Assembly: GCF_014805685.1 (NCBI RefSeq)
Contig: NC_060892.1
Coordinates: forward strand, 19,729,990 to 19,793,989
Origin: Silurus meridionalis
Lineage: Eukaryota; Chordata; Actinopteri; Siluriformes; Siluridae
Direction of reading: 5' to 3'
DNA length: 64,000 nt
Position numbers and translations under genes: made by a program. Shown here in pieces: positions 33,460 to 46,199 of the stretch. Below the pieces are notes generated by a model, which was not told the origin of the DNA, ran no database searches, and saw only the letters and a program-made list of their open reading frames with translations. Each line of letters begins with the position of its first letter. The first letter of the stretch is position 1.

Positions 33460-33880
33460 CCAGTAATTAACTCCACAGTTCACCAGAGAGGTCTAATTTC
33501 CATCACCTCCTGACTATTTCAAGAGTGACGGCCACACATGATTGATGGCTTATGAAACCTTTTTTACAGTTCTGACATTTTGTTGAAACAAGCTGGTATC
33601 TGAACTCTCCATCTGCTCCTAGCTCCCACTTTCAGCCCTTTGTTTTTCCCCCAAAGTCCTCTGCTGTCCTTGAGCCCCAGCATTGCACTTTGATCATGCC
33701 TCTTTAGGGAGAGGCCAGGAACCTGCAAGATTAATGCTTTCCCAGGGCATATCGCATCCCACTGCCAGCTACTTTAATCACTCACAGTCGCTTATTGTGG
33801 AAGCAGAATGTGTTTTGAGCTGCTTACAAGTGCAACTGTGGCTGAAGTCAAATCTGCAATGTAGGTCCGCGGGGTACTAC
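33460..33880. promoter_or_regulatory. Candidate conserved non-coding island
   Basis: Balanced composition, no repeats and clustered words CCAGTAATTAACTCC, CATGATTGATGGCTTATG, GGAAGCAGAATGTG and GCCAGCTACTTTAATCACTC. Not coding. Inferred only. Confidence 0.28.
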
Positions 33881-34138
33881 TTCTAAATCTGATGAAAGAG
33901 CAGTGAAAGAGGACCGGAGTATCTGGTCTATATTGTCACTTCATCCAGCAGTCCCAATATACCAGCGGTATATCAATAAATGGCTCACCATTACACATAC
34001 TAAATAGCTGTAGGCCATTAGTAAGCAAATCATTAGCAAAACAAATGTCAAGTACACTAATCTCTTTACTATTTGAAGAAAAAAGTTTCATTTTACACTT
34101 GACCAAAACTGTAGACATTGAGACACAAAAGTTAGTTC

Positions 34139-34245
34139 CCCATTCGGAAACTCGAGCTGCGTCGTAAAGCTTTGGGCGTTCCCAAAGCGTTATGACGCAG
34201 CGTCTCATTCCCTCGGGAAACTACGGTTACATTCGTAACATAGAG
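34139..34245. mobile_element. Head-to-head DIRS terminal repeats without body
   Basis: GCTGCGTCGTAAAGCTTTGGG is followed after CGTT by CCCAAAGCGTTATGACGCAGC, its reverse complement apart from two mismatches. The right side continues CTCATTCCCTCGGGAAACTA and GGTTACATTCGTAAC; the left side has TTCGGAAACTCGAG. These are left- and right-type DIRS terminal motifs, as at 21715-21800 and 125-195, fused with no coding region. The unit can fold into a hairpin. Confidence 0.75.
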
Positions 34246-35084
34246 ACATTACTCCACAAGTCCACTCAAAAAAATGTTTACGAGAAACACAAGGAGTTGA
34301 TCTGAACAATCATAAAAACAACAAAACAAATTAGGTCCTTTCACTTTTTTTTCTGTTCCTCTGGCAAAAATAGAAGTTTTACCACAAAATGAATAACTAC
34401 TTTCAAGAAAATATGCAGCTGCCAAGAGTAAGGAAAGGAGGCAGATGCATCAAAAAGTGGCACATATCTTGTCTCCTGAAAATCACCAAAACAGCAGCAT
34501 TATCATAAAATAACCCCACTCATAACACTCACTGTCATAAACCAGGCTTATTGGAGCTTGATATGCCTATTTTCTGGTGTCAAGAAAACATCTAAAAAGG
34601 AAGACACAATGTACGCCTGCCAAGCTACCACAAACGCAAACAGAATGATGCTTTATTTCCACGAAACATTTTAAATAACCTTTTTAATGTATGGCATGAA
34701 AAATAATGTCTCTCCGTCACAATTGCTTCTCTCTGCATTGCGGTTTCATGGTGACGGATATAATTTACAGGTATTTGTATTAGTTTTTGTTCTTGTCTTC
34801 CCCTCTGGCCTTGTCTTTGCCTTGTTGTCCTGTTGTGGTAACCTATTTTGTGTTAGTTCTTAATATTAGTTTGTTTATTTACTGTATATCCTCTCCAAGT
34901 CATTGCTTCATTAAAGTCTAATCATGCTTTTGTACTTCCATTAAAACGTGCACAGCCAACATACATATTTATAATGAAACCATAAGCAGAATAGATGGCA
35001 ACTAGGGTTGAATGGCAAAAAGGGTTGGTAAATCTTATCTAAGATTCCTGTTCCTGTCTGACAGAAGTGCAATCTAATATGATA
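34246..35084. other. DNA without recognised feature
   Basis: 34750-34930 is T/G-biased (TTTGTTCTTGTCTTCCCCTC, GCCTTGTTGTCCTGTTGTGG) and may be an unassigned repeat end. Confidence 0.4.
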
Positions 35085-35600
35085 TTAAGCTGTTGAAGCA
35101 TGTCCGTCTCATGGTTTTAACATTCTGTGAACTCTGATGTAATTTTTTGCGTTGTTTACCACAGTAATACCAAGAAGTGATTTGGGCTACTGCACACTTC
35201 TTGTCAGTTCAAACCAGACTGTCCATTCACTTTTCAGCTTTTTCTCATTAGCAAGGTGTTTCTGCACACAGAACTCCTGTCCACTGGATGTTTCTTTGTT
35301 ATTTACATCCTTGTAAACTTTAGAGACAGTTGTGTGTGAAAATCCCTGGTGGTCAGCATTTTCTGAAATAATTTAACCAGCAGAACTGCAACAGTAAAAG
35401 TTGCTCAGTTCACATTTTTTTCCACCTATTCTGCTGTTTGATGTGTACATTATCTAAAGCTCTTGATCTTGGTCTGTACTATTTTATGCATTTTGCTGCT
35501 GCAAAATGATTGGTTGATTGGCTTAATGCATGCATGAGCATGGGTACAGGCGTTCCCATTAAATTGGCTCTTGACAGCATGACCACCATTATGCCATGCT
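35085..35600 (-). pseudogene. Tc1-like element with transposase remnant, minus strand
   Basis: On the minus strand it reads through the 5' leader (AATCAACCAATCATTTTGCA, AAAATGCATAAAATAG), then AGGGATTTTCACACACAACT, GTCTCTAAAGTTTACAAGG, AACATCCAGTGGACAGGAGT, CAGAAACACCTTGCTAATGA and AATGGACAGTCTGGTTTGAA. These lie in the order of the N-terminal half of a fish Tc1-like transposase gene. The frame is broken and the catalytic domain is absent. 35570-35600 carries CAGGCGTTCCCATTAAATTG, the family's TIR-near word. Confidence 0.75.
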
Positions 35601-36404
35601 GGCTATTTGTGCTCCAGCTATATATTTTAGCCATTAAGCCATTTATTTGATCTGAACTATAAGCATTTCCCAGCAGGTAGCCGTTTTATGCCACTTCCCC
35701 TTATGAAAGTAATAAAATCCTTTTTTTTTTTTTTTTTTACATGAGACATTTTGGAAGTTAAAAGCCCATGAAACAGAAGCTGCCAAACTAGGTTCAGATT
35801 TGTAACCCTATGTGTTTGCCAGAAGTGTTGGGGCCAGAATGGGTCAGAACATAAAACTGTTAACAGAAAAAAAAGCCCACAAACTCAAGAAAGGCCAGAG
35901 TGTGTGTGCATGTCACTCTTGGCAGAGCCGTGGGTGGACACAATGTCTATCAGAACACTGACAGAATGAAAGAGAGCGTGGGGGGTTGGGGGGGGGAGGG
36001 GTATGAAGAGCATTGGGTAGTTGGAGCTTATTAACTCCCAAACACACAAAAGAACAAAATTCAGATTAGACTTTATGTCTGTGCCAGTCAGTTAGTATGG
36101 CACAAAAACAGCTCAAGATGGCTTGACAAGGGATGGAGGGAAAAATGGGTTAGAAAGGACAGACTAGAGTTTATAAAGTTAATGATGAGATAACATGCCA
36201 GTAACAGATCTGAAAAAGTTGCTGGTATATCTATATAGTGACACTTAAGATGCAGAGACACAAACCACATAAAAAAATATAACACTGAAGGAAAAAAAAA
36301 CATTCAATGCTGTAAAAACTTTCTACATTTCTAAATGTCACCAAACACACTTGGGTAATATACATGCATTTAAAAGGTTGCAGGAAATTGAACAAAACAA
36401 ACTT

Positions 36405-36406
<2 letters not shown>
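35601..36406. other. DNA with a G-rich tract
   Basis: Apart from an 18-T run near 35720 and the G tract at 35980-36001 nothing is recognised. Confidence 0.5.
35980..36001 (+). other. Potential G-quadruplex tract
   Basis: Six G, TT, nine G, A, four G. The nine-G run can supply two tetrad strands, giving the four runs of at least three G needed for an intramolecular quadruplex. Isolated in AT-rich DNA. Confidence 0.6.

Positions 36407-36444
<38 letters not shown>
36407..36444. repeat. (CT)n microsatellite
   Basis: About 38 bases of CT, a homopyrimidine mirror repeat. Confidence 0.96.
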
Positions 36445-36448
<4 letters not shown>

Positions 36449-39439
36449 AATTAATTTATTTTTTTATATTAATTATTAGCTTTGGCACAACAGCAACACT
36501 GCACATGCACTGCAATATTGACTTAGCTTTATATATTAATGACTAGACACAATAACCATATTGATCCAAGGGAAGGGAACAACAGATTACAGCAGATACT
36601 GGGGCCAAACCAGCATCTAGTGATCTAATCCCAAATTCTGTGCATGCTCTAACTGAACTGCCATTAAAACCACCAGGAGTAAAACAAAAAGAAATAACTT
36701 GAATCATTTTGTAAAGTTTATATACAGAAGAAACCTAAAAGGGGAGAAAAAGATAAACAGAAAAAGAAAGTTATATATCCACAATAATGACACTGCTCAA
36801 TATTTGTATTCAAGAATGAAGTGGGCTTATCTAATAGCAGTCAGTGTTCTGTAATAGAGTCTAGTGTACACTGCAAGCGGTCTACTTTGGATTTTTTAGC
36901 ATTTTTCAATTGGCCTAAATAAAGTCTAAAACTAGGATTGATTCTGGTGATTGTAAGGAGAAAGGGTTTGTAATCACAAGTTTGCTGTCATATAGAAAAA
37001 AAATATTTTTTTGAAGTGTGGATTTTTTTTCCAATACCAGAACTCAAACTTGGAAGAGCAGTGCTTTTAGGGTGATGATATGTCATCATGCAGAAATACC
37101 AGCAAACAAGGAAAGATTCTCATATAAGAGGATTTCTGGCTTGCAGGCTCAACCTGTGCATTTTTGTGTTTCTATCAATGCAAGTGCTCAAAGCACAAAA
37201 GTGGACTAATTATAGTGCTTCAATTGTATGAAATATTGGTTTCATATACACTATCAATAAAGCATTCAATCGTATGAAGTGACCATAACAACCAAGCAGA
37301 AAACATGAAACAGGAAAATTACAAGAGCCAATCACTTCACCTGAAATGAGAGTCACAACTTGGGTTAGTGGAAGCCAAACCTGGACAACTCATTTCAAGA
37401 TTGCCAGAGTTATGGTTTGTACATCTATACTTTAGCCCTTTACCAAATGTGAATTTGGCCAGGAACAGAATGCAAGTGTTAAAATAACTTTATATAAATT
37501 GTGACACATTTTGTGAGGAAGACCTCAAAGATCTTTGCACAGTCAAAGGTTATCAGACTAATAAATGAATGATCCAATTTAATAGTAAATAAAAAGGTCA
37601 ATTCAATATATAAATCTGCAATTTGTCTTTTTATCAGAGACCACTATGAACCACTTTCAATCCAGCGTTTATTAGGATGCGATGCGACACAACCCTTTAA
37701 TCTGGTGTGCTAGCACCAAACAATTAACATGCCAAACGACAGTCAAGCGGCGCATAAAATATAAGCAAAAAGTGTGGCAGATAAGAAGTCATCTTTGAGC
37801 AGAAAAGAGGAGAATGGTAAAAAGTGCAGTACAATGTCACAAACGGTTTGTATCTAAAGTCTGCAACGGCCCTAAGAGCACAACAAAAAAAGCATTTTCA
37901 CATATTTATGTGTGAACTCTTGAATACCAAAGTAGGCCATGCACAGGTGTTCAGCTGAGATAAGACCTGCACTTTTCTAGGTTCCCCTTTTCCAAAACAG
38001 GATGTGGGTGGAGGGCTGTGATACATATTTTACAATCCATGGTTGTCAATCATTTTGAATGGATGGTACCATTGTGTGATTTTTTTTTCCTGTCCTTTTT
38101 TGTAACTTAGAAATGTGCTCTTGTAGAGAAATCCTTATAGATTGGTCCAAATAGAGGATCACCTAACAGCCGCCTAAATCTTTGGTCAAGGGTTATGGGG
38201 CTCACCTGGGACCAGTCAAGTCCATCATCTCCTTAGATGTGAAAAGACGATATGAAGCTTTAAATGCAGCAGTCAAGAAATCTCCTGCAGAAATAAGGTC
38301 TCTTTCCAATAAATGAGATCGCATGTACCATATTAATGTACTTGGTATATGTCTTGTAGACCATAAGAAATTCGATATGACTGCCAATAAGATATGATAC
38401 AATAGCATATCATGAGGGGTTAAACACAATGGAACCAATTACACCACAATGACATGAGAGTACTCTCATAAGAATTCATGTAGACTATTTCATAGCAAAT
38501 AAATTGGTTGTTCTGGTGTGTCATTGGAATGCACCCAGCCAGCAGGATCATTTTGGACATTTCTTCACTGGAAAGTCTTCAGGACAGAGGAATTAGCATT
38601 GTCTTTTTTCCCTTGTTAATTTTCACAGTAGGGCTGGTTTAAAGACACTACAAGATAAGATAAGTACCAGGAATTCTCCATAGGCTCAGGATTACACCTA
38701 CTAGAACAAACCACATTTTTTAATAGAAACTTTTTATTTACTTATTTGTTCCACCTGTTTCACATTTTACTGAATATTAGCAATTATGTTAAAATGCACC
38801 ATTATTTTGTCTTTTGATTGTGTTTTTATGTTTTCTGTCTTTACCCATGTTTAGGTTCTGTTCATGGTCATCTTGGTTATTTTGTATTTCAGTCCATGTA
38901 TTTAGTATAATGTAAATATTTTTTAGTGCCAGTGTGTTTATTTTATTTTATTTTAATTTTAACTTCAAATGATACAGTAGTAATAATTAGAAATAATTGT
39001 TAGAAATAAATAAACTGCACTTGTATCTGCTGTCTTGCTGAAAAAGTTGCTGAAAAAATTAATGACGCCATCAAATAACAAATTAAACAAAAAAATTGCA
39101 AACAAAATGCTAGACGGAAATGAAACAACATCTTTTGCTGTTATTGAAAAGTAATCAACTTCAAGATTTCAGCTTGTTTAATTCATTTAATTAAACTCAG
39201 TAGAATCTGGATCCAGGGTAAATAAATAAATACATGAATAAATATTAACAACTTATATTAGTAGTTGTGTGCAAATTGTCAAGATTTGTGTGAACATCAT
39301 ATAATTTTAGAGGATTAAAGAAAGGTCAAACACAACTAATTATATACAAGACCGGCTAATTGTATTGTAAAAAAGAATTGAGACTCTGTATAAATAGTAC
39401 TTCTCAACAGCTCACATATTTAAAGGAAGGAAATCCTTT
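36445..39439. other. AT-rich DNA without recognised feature
   Basis: No repeat family or exon recognised over 3 kb. 38780-38960 is T-rich with GTTTAGGTTCTGTTCATGG-type words, possibly a repeat end. Confidence 0.45.
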
Positions 39440-40345
39440 AAAAACATTTGCTGCAAGTTTTCAGCCAGCTGGGGTTGAGGCAGCAAGTCTTCTTTAGTAT
39501 GATGCTACAAGCTTGGCACACCTATTTTTGGGCAGTTTCTCCCATTCTTCTTTGCAGAACCTCTCAAGCTCCATCAGGATGGACTTTGAGCATCCAGAGA
39601 TGTTTAATTGGGTTGGAATCTGGGCTCTAGCTGGGCCGCTCAAGGACATTCGCAGAGTTGTTTTGTAGCCACTTCTCTGATATCTTGGCTGTGTGCTTAG
39701 GGTTACTGTGCTGTTGGAGGATGAACCATCACCCCATTCTGAGGTCTAGAGCTCTCTGGACAAGGTTTTCATCAAGGGTGCCTCCCAGGTCCTGCCGCTG
39801 AAAAACATTCTCAATACATGATGCTGCCACCACCATGTTTCACTGTAAGGAAGGTATAGGCCATGTGATGAGCGGTGCTTGGTTTCCTCCAGACATGATG
39901 CTTGGCAAATAGGAAGAATTTAATTTTGTTCTAATGGTTTGAGGGTCCATTAGGTGCTTTTTGACAAACTCCAGGTGGGCGGTCATGTGCCTTTTACTAA
40001 AGAGTGGCTTCCGTTCGGCCACTCTACCATACAGGCCTGATTGGTGGAGTGCTGCGAAGATGGTTGTTCTGGAAGGTTCTCCTTTCTCCACAGAGAAACA
40101 CAGTAACTTTTTCGGAGTGACAATCGGGTTCTTGGTTACCTCCCTTGGTAATTTTTCTGTATCCTTCTCCAGATCTATGCCTCGATACAATCCTGTCTCT
40201 GTTTCCAAATAATGTCCAATCAAATAAATTTAGCACAGGTGGACTCCAATCAAGTTGTAGAAACATCTCAAAGATGATCAGTGAAACATCTCAAAGAATG
40301 CACCTGAGCTCAATCTTGAATGGCAAAGGCTGTGAATACTTATGT

Positions 40346-40350
<5 letters not shown>
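39440..40350. repeat. Large non-coding DNA-transposon-type repeat
   Basis: About 900 bases follow a well-known dispersed fish repeat: TGGGCTCTAGCTGGGCCGCT, CAAGGACATTCGCAGAGTTG, TTGGCTGTGTGCTTAGGG, AGGATGAACCATCACCCCAT, CACCACCATGTTTCACTGT, TCAATCTTGAATGGCAAAGG and GTGAATACTTATGTAC. Frames through it (up to 127 codons, 39840-40223 minus) match no transposase I know. The end with the inverted terminus is missing: the copy stops at a TA tract. Confidence 0.75.

Positions 40351-40415
<65 letters not shown>
40350..40415. repeat. (TA)n microsatellite
   Basis: About 65 bases, directly after the word CTTATGTACTT of the preceding repeat. Confidence 0.97.
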
Positions 40416-40417
<2 letters not shown>

Positions 40418-41441
40418 CAAACAAAAAAACAACAACATTGCTCTGTTCTCTGGGTGTTGTGCACTTGAATTTGTTAAACAGATGTCAAAACACAGGAATA
40501 AAAAGAAGTGTGAACAATTTTCTGGCTTACTATCTAGTCTATCATCTAGTGTTAAACCTGCAGGATCAGCAACATCATGCTTTAATCGATCAGCAGAAAT
40601 AGGAGATGAAGGAAAAAAACAAGAAGCTCTTTGTAAAATGCCCTCACTGAGGCGCTATCCCTTTTCCAGAGTCTCATAAAACCTTGTCGTTTGTCTCCTG
40701 TGACAACTGCAATTAGCTTACTCATCCTGAAAAAGCAGTCTAGCGTATCGCAAGGTATATCTAGAAACTAGCGCCTTGACATGTGGTAGTCTACAAGTGA
40801 CAGGGCCCGCATATCTATTTGACTTTTGAAAAACAGTCTGGACAGATGATGTTGGAGAAAGAAGATTAGACCTCCACCTTCACTCCTAGTCTCCTTGGCC
40901 CAACTGCAAGCAACCAGATATGCTGATCATGCAGGCACAGTTCTCCCAAACGATTCTTATTTTACCCTTAATGTTCAAAAATGACAAATAGCCCAGGGTG
41001 CAATCTAAAATTGAAAAGATCAAGTTCAACCCTGGGTCTGCAGTGATCTCACAAGCGGGATGCTCGTGAATTTATTAGAGATTCCAAAATGTCACCGCAC
41101 TGGGGATTTGATTTGAATGGACACTGTTTGTTTCCTTTTTTATAATTTATTCATATCCCCCCCCCATCTTTTTTTTTTTTTATTTTGACACTGGTTTTCA
41201 CCAGGTTGCCATTGGTAATTAAAGCGGCACACCAAATGTGCACATACACAATGCTGAAATAGAAGGCAGAAGGACATCAAGACTGCAGACAACATTCAAC
41301 AAACTACCAACTAAAAAACAGAAGACAGAGATGCCAAAGAGTCAACTAGACAAATGCACAAAATAAAAAAGAAAGGCCCCAGTGAGAAACAGGAAAAAAT
41401 CTAAACAGCAGTATCCACTAGTAAAACATTCAAAAAATAAC

Positions 41442-41445
<4 letters not shown>
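40416..41445. other. DNA without recognised feature
   Basis: A run of ten C followed by oligo-T near 41158-41185. GC-richer at 40640-41100 but with no repeat or frame recognised. Confidence 0.45.

Positions 41446-41511
<66 letters not shown>
41446..41511. repeat. (TA)n microsatellite
   Basis: About 64 bases of TA with a short GTGT lead. Confidence 0.97.
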
Positions 41512-41514
<3 letters not shown>

Positions 41515-42235
41515 CAGGGACAGTCAGTGCTGCAAGGCATTGTCCTCTTATTTTAAACAATATGGAAAAGACTCATATGTGCCAATACTCTCCTGGGAAA
41601 AATGCAGACTTGTTCAATTTAGCTTTTTCCTTAAAGTCCTTCAAGATTGATGGGTAGAAATATATTACAGCACAGACAGTATAAAGAAAGAGAAAATTGA
41701 GCAGTGTAAACTTACAGTTCCATTTAGTTGATTCAATCTAGATGAAGCACAGAAATGTCTAAAATGGCCCCCTTCATTTATCGGTGCCAAGGCCAGTACT
41801 CTTTACTGATCTCATGGTTTGGTTTTTACACAAGCTAGAAAGAGAACCAAGCACACAGCTTCTCTTTCAACTCTTCCACTCTTTCATATTCAACCTATTT
41901 TGGTGAAAAGGTGATAAATGCTAGAGTGCTATTTCATGGCACAAATGGACACAATCCACAAATTCAAGTTCGAATTATTAACATCAGCTTTTAGACGCAA
42001 TCAGTCATTGGTGTTTAAAAGCTTGACCCGGTCCTTTCACATGCACTGCTCAATCTCAGAAAGTAATGGCTAGATCTATTCTACAATAGGTGGGTGTGTT
42101 ATGTTTCATATCACATATTTGATATAAAAAGCTGCCCATTTGTAAACTTTGAACAAAATTCAAGTACATCTTATGAACTTACAATCTTACTTATATACTT
42201 ACTTATACTTAAGCTTACTCATTTACAGTATGTAT
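41512..42235. other. DNA without recognised feature
   Basis: A short ACTTATA patch at 42186-42212; nothing else. Confidence 0.45.
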
Positions 42236-42330
42236 TACAATCAGAATCAGAAAGAGCTTTATTGCCAAGTATGTTTGCACTTGAATGAATTAATTTGTTT
42301 TGGTGACAGAAGCCTCCAGTTGCACTTAAA
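42236..42330 (-). repeat. LINE 3'-end fragment, minus strand
   Basis: TACAATCAGAATCAGAAAGAG, CTTTATTGCCAAGTATGTTT and TTTTGGTGACAGAAGCCTCC match the reverse complement of a fish LINE 3' end (CAATAAAG...TTCTGATTCTGATT). Confidence 0.6.
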
Positions 42331-42433
42331 AAAAAAAAAATTTCAATATACGTAAATAAATAAGTAAATAAGTAAATAAATAAAATATTTTTTTTTCTTT
42401 CTTTGTTTTATTACTTGCAACATTATATGGAAA

Positions 42434-42680
42434 AAAACATTTGTGGACACCTGACCAAAAGATTTGTATGTGCTTTATGAGCATCCCATTCCACATTTAG
42501 CCCCTATCTGCTGTAATAATAACCTTTACGCTTCTGTGATGATGTACCACTGGATTTTGGATTGTGTTTGTGGAAGTTTGTGCTCATTCAACCACAAGGG
42601 TGTTAGCAAAATTAGGTACTGATATAGAGTGAGGTGTAGGTGAAGTAAGGTGTTTATTTGGGTTAAGGTCAGAGCTGTTT
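42434..42680 (-). pseudogene. Tc1-like element, first part (split)
   Basis: Plus-strand words TTGTGGACACCTGACCAAAA, GAGCATCCCATTCCACATTT, CTGTAATAATAACCTTTACG, TGGATTTTGGATTGTGTTTG and GTTTGTGCTCATTCAACCAC are the reverse complement of the 3' end of the Tc1-like family whose plus-strand piece is at 1626-1800. The sequence breaks inside GGTTAAGGTCAGAGCTGT (the catalytic SPDLNPIE region) and resumes at 42949. Confidence 0.75.
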
Positions 42681-42948
42681 ATGATTTATGATTTATATTC
42701 ACACTCTTGACAGCAAACAAGGATGGGCTTCCCTTTTGAGTCTGGTTCCTCTCAAGGTTTCTTTGTCCTACCATTTAAGGGAGTTTTTCCTGGCAACAGT
42801 CACCCCAGGTCTGCTCATCTGGGATAATTACAAATAATTTCCTTATATTTATTAATTTTGTTCTATAATTTATACATTTTGTAAAGCTGTAAAGCTGCTT
42901 TGAGACAATGTCTACAGTGAAAAGTGCTAAATTACCTTGAACTGTATA
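42681..42948 (+). repeat. Dispersed repeat inserted in the Tc1-like copy
   Basis: Contains GAGTCTGGTTCCTCTCAAGG, TTTAAGGGAGTTTTTCCTGG, GTAAAGCTGCTTTGAGACAA and TGTCTACAGTGAAAAGTGCT. The 3' end equals the 1526-1612 repeat and the middle equals 26880-27035 in reverse. Its flanks CTGT (42676-42679 and about 42947-42950) may be a target duplication. Confidence 0.75.
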
Positions 42949-42990
42949 GCAGGCCACTCAAGATTTTCATGGAGCTCAATTTATGCTCTA
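42949..42990 (-). pseudogene. Tc1-like element, second part (after the insertion)
   Basis: ATAGCAGGCCACTCAAGATT continues the phrase interrupted at 42680 (family form CTCTGTGCAGGCCACTCAAG). About 40 bases remain. Confidence 0.65.
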
Positions 42991-43144
42991 ATGTGTTAGA
43001 ACACATTTTGGACTCGAAGTTCATGTAAATGGAAAATGTAATTTTTGCATATAACCATTGAGAGCAGATATAATTGCATACTGTATGATTACATATATGT
43101 TGCTATATACATATAAAAAGTTATAATATACACATACATACATT

Positions 43145-43147
<3 letters not shown>

Positions 43148-43195
<48 letters not shown>
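43148..43195. repeat. (TA)n microsatellite with ACATACAT flanks
   Basis: About 46 bases of TA between ACATACATACATTGAGA and CACATACATACAT. Confidence 0.95.
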
Positions 43196-43200
<5 letters not shown>

Positions 43201-46199
43201 CATACATAGTGTATACACACCTACTGTATATCATAATCTATTTTTACATTGTTTAATTGTCAAATGAAAAGGGAGATTTAGTATCATGTTGGTTAGTTTA
43301 TTAAAGCAGTGTTAGTGAAATATCAGCATTAGATGCTTCACCCTCTAAATACAATGTTTGTAACATTTATTTGACAATTTAACACTGGACACAAGCAACA
43401 GGATCTGGGAAGCTAGAACATGCTCTCTATAATTCTGAATTAGTTTTAGTTTACAAGAAAAAGTCTCTTGTCTGGTCATCATTCAGTCAGATGGCTTCTT
43501 TGTGTCAGAGTTGACAGTTATAATGGGTTTTTGTGCCCTATTTAATAGCAAAAAAGTGAAAAAACTAGACTTGTATGACATGTCACAAATGCTTAGTTTT
43601 AACATCATAAACTCGAAGAACTCATTACTGACTTCCATTTCACTTAGTTAAACTGTAGTTCCTGCTAATTCACAGTACTGAATAATGCATTTATGTTTAC
43701 AATATTTAGCAGAGGACTTTTTCCAAACAACTACCAGAAGTGTGTACTGCCTATCAAAAACTTAAAAAAAAAAAATTCATGCTAATTCTTTTTTTCTTTA
43801 TTTTTTTCTTAGAATAGGTTACTGAATATCACAGCTTAAAATGTGGTTAGAGAAATAAATAGTTTTCCATAAAGTAACACGAAGACAAAACAATGTCTGC
43901 AAGCCAATATTATTATAAAACAATCTTGTTAAACATTTATTTTTATGTGGTTGTGTGTTTAGAACCATACTTGAGACTCAAGTCCCTAGGTTTCTGTTCT
44001 GTTTCTTTATATCATACTTTAACAAGCTCATAGGAGTTTTAAAAATGTTGGACATTTTTCCCTTCTGGCAACTGGGTGAATTAAGTAAAATCCTTTTGTA
44101 TTATGCATACAATAGCTGATGGCCTCTGCTTTTTTCTGAGATATATGATAACCCATGAAAAATGCATAGGGCTGACCAAATTGGCCTTGATAAAAACATC
44201 CTTTGAGTGGAGGAAAAATATTCATGAACTGGCCATTCAAAATGCCAAAAAATGCAGCATTTGTTTTTTATTTTATTAATTTACTTGCTTTTAACATCAG
44301 TAAAAGACCCAAGACACATTCGAAGTAGGAATCTTAACTAAGTTATTTATGTCTGAGCATCTAGCTATAGGGAATCCATACTACAGTGTCTTTATGCTTT
44401 CCCAGCCTGCATAAAAAAGTCAATTTGCTCAGACAATTCTACCTATCTTCCTAAAATACCTAATAATTATTGCAGAACTGGATCATGGACCATTATTATA
44501 AAAGGCGAACTCATGATGATAATTACTTCATTGTAATTTCCCTTTTTATTTTACAGCAAGAGCAAGTTCTCTAATAATGAGTTTTAAGTTCAGGGTTTCC
44601 ATTTATATTCCTCTCCATAAGGTACTGCTTCTTTAGCCAAAATCCTTGGACCTCACTCTGACACTCAACACCTTCCACCCCATCCCATCTCTATTAGCAA
44701 TAAAGCATGTCATAGCAGGTACCGCAATCCTACCTCATAAACATGTAAACCTACAGGCGAGCTACAGCAGATGGAGGCCACAACTGACTCCTATCGCCTG
44801 CATTTTAACATCCAGACAAATACAATTGCTCTATATACAGTGTCTTTTTCTTTGTTTGAAATGTGTGAAATGCATGGTGGGTTTTCTTTTTATATGAGAC
44901 TTTAATAAAAATGAAGTGTGCCAATGACATGAGAAGTAAACTTGTGTGTCAAGTGACCCTGAATAAGTTGAGAATGCTGAAATAGTTGAAAGGACCAGGT
45001 AAACTGGTGACTGCTAGTGAAAATATATTTTTAAAATAAAGTGCTGCTAAAAAAAACGCTTCTCTACTTTGTAATTACTACGTTCGATCTGACAGACAGA
45101 AAAAGAGAGCAAAAAATGGAGAAAGGGTATAATTGACAAAATATAGGCCAAAGTCATCAAGTTCTTGACCTTAAATTAGACACCGAACACAAGCAAACCT
45201 CACTTAATTTAAGAAAAGACCTATTACATGTATTCCTGTACATTTAGCATAATTTGCGGGGAAAAAAGAGCAGGACAATTGGTTAAGATTGCTTTGGTGA
45301 TCATAACCATGCTGCTTAATTGTTTATTTGCTTCCTAGTATTACATCTTCTCAAACCCTTTTATTTTTTTATTTATTTTTTTAAACCTGTCAACAAACTT
45401 CATCACAAGCTTGACAAATTAAGCATTAAGCACCAGGTAAGGGCTTTTTCTATTCATAAACAAGGAAGGGAGAAAAATGTGGACATTTTATTCTCCTTCG
45501 TGTCAGGCAAATACTATCCATGAACCAGCAATATTCAACTAAAATTGAAATAAGGGTGCAGTTGCTTAATATTCCTCGCTTGCAATCTTCCAGATAAGCA
45601 AATAATGACTGAATGACAAGTTCCCCTTTGTTTCTTAACCTTTAAAGATGTTAACATTGCTATATGAAAATGGGCAGCTTTGTCCCATAAGTCTAAACTT
45701 TACGACTAATGATTAGCACTTTTAATTATCTTATCAACAGATGAGATGTAACTGTTTTGTTCATCTTTAAACATTCCGTCAAATCCAGTTTGCCAGGGCT
45801 CTTCATATACTTAATTGACCACTGAAGCACTTTGGGTGCAAAAGTTTGAGATTGGAACAATACAAAGAAAAGTGTGTGTTGTAGCAACAACTTTGGAAAC
45901 AGTAACCACCTTTACATTGAGTGGTAACTCATAAAGCCCAGATGCAGCTGAAGCTTGATGATGCAATGCATGGATCTGATAAGAGGCCAGGTTATGAATG
46001 CAAAATGAAAATGTGACATTTAATAAAAATCATTGAAAGTAATAAGGCACAAGTAGCATAATTGAAACCAGAGAGAATTTCAACAGCAACATAATATAAG
46101 AATGTTAAAATCTTTCACATAGAGTTTACAAAGAGGCAATATATTTAGCTCAGAAGTTAAAAATAATAAAATACTTTAAAAACAGTACCTCTTGCTTCC
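43196..46199. other. AT-rich DNA without recognised feature
   Basis: Three kilobases of unique-looking sequence. Minus-strand frames such as 44028-44240 and the plus frame 44646-44897 are not recognisable proteins. Confidence 0.45.

Noticed and set aside
39840..40223. 127-codon minus-strand frame in the large repeat
   Set aside because: No transposase motif; the repeat is known as non-coding and the frame is open by chance.
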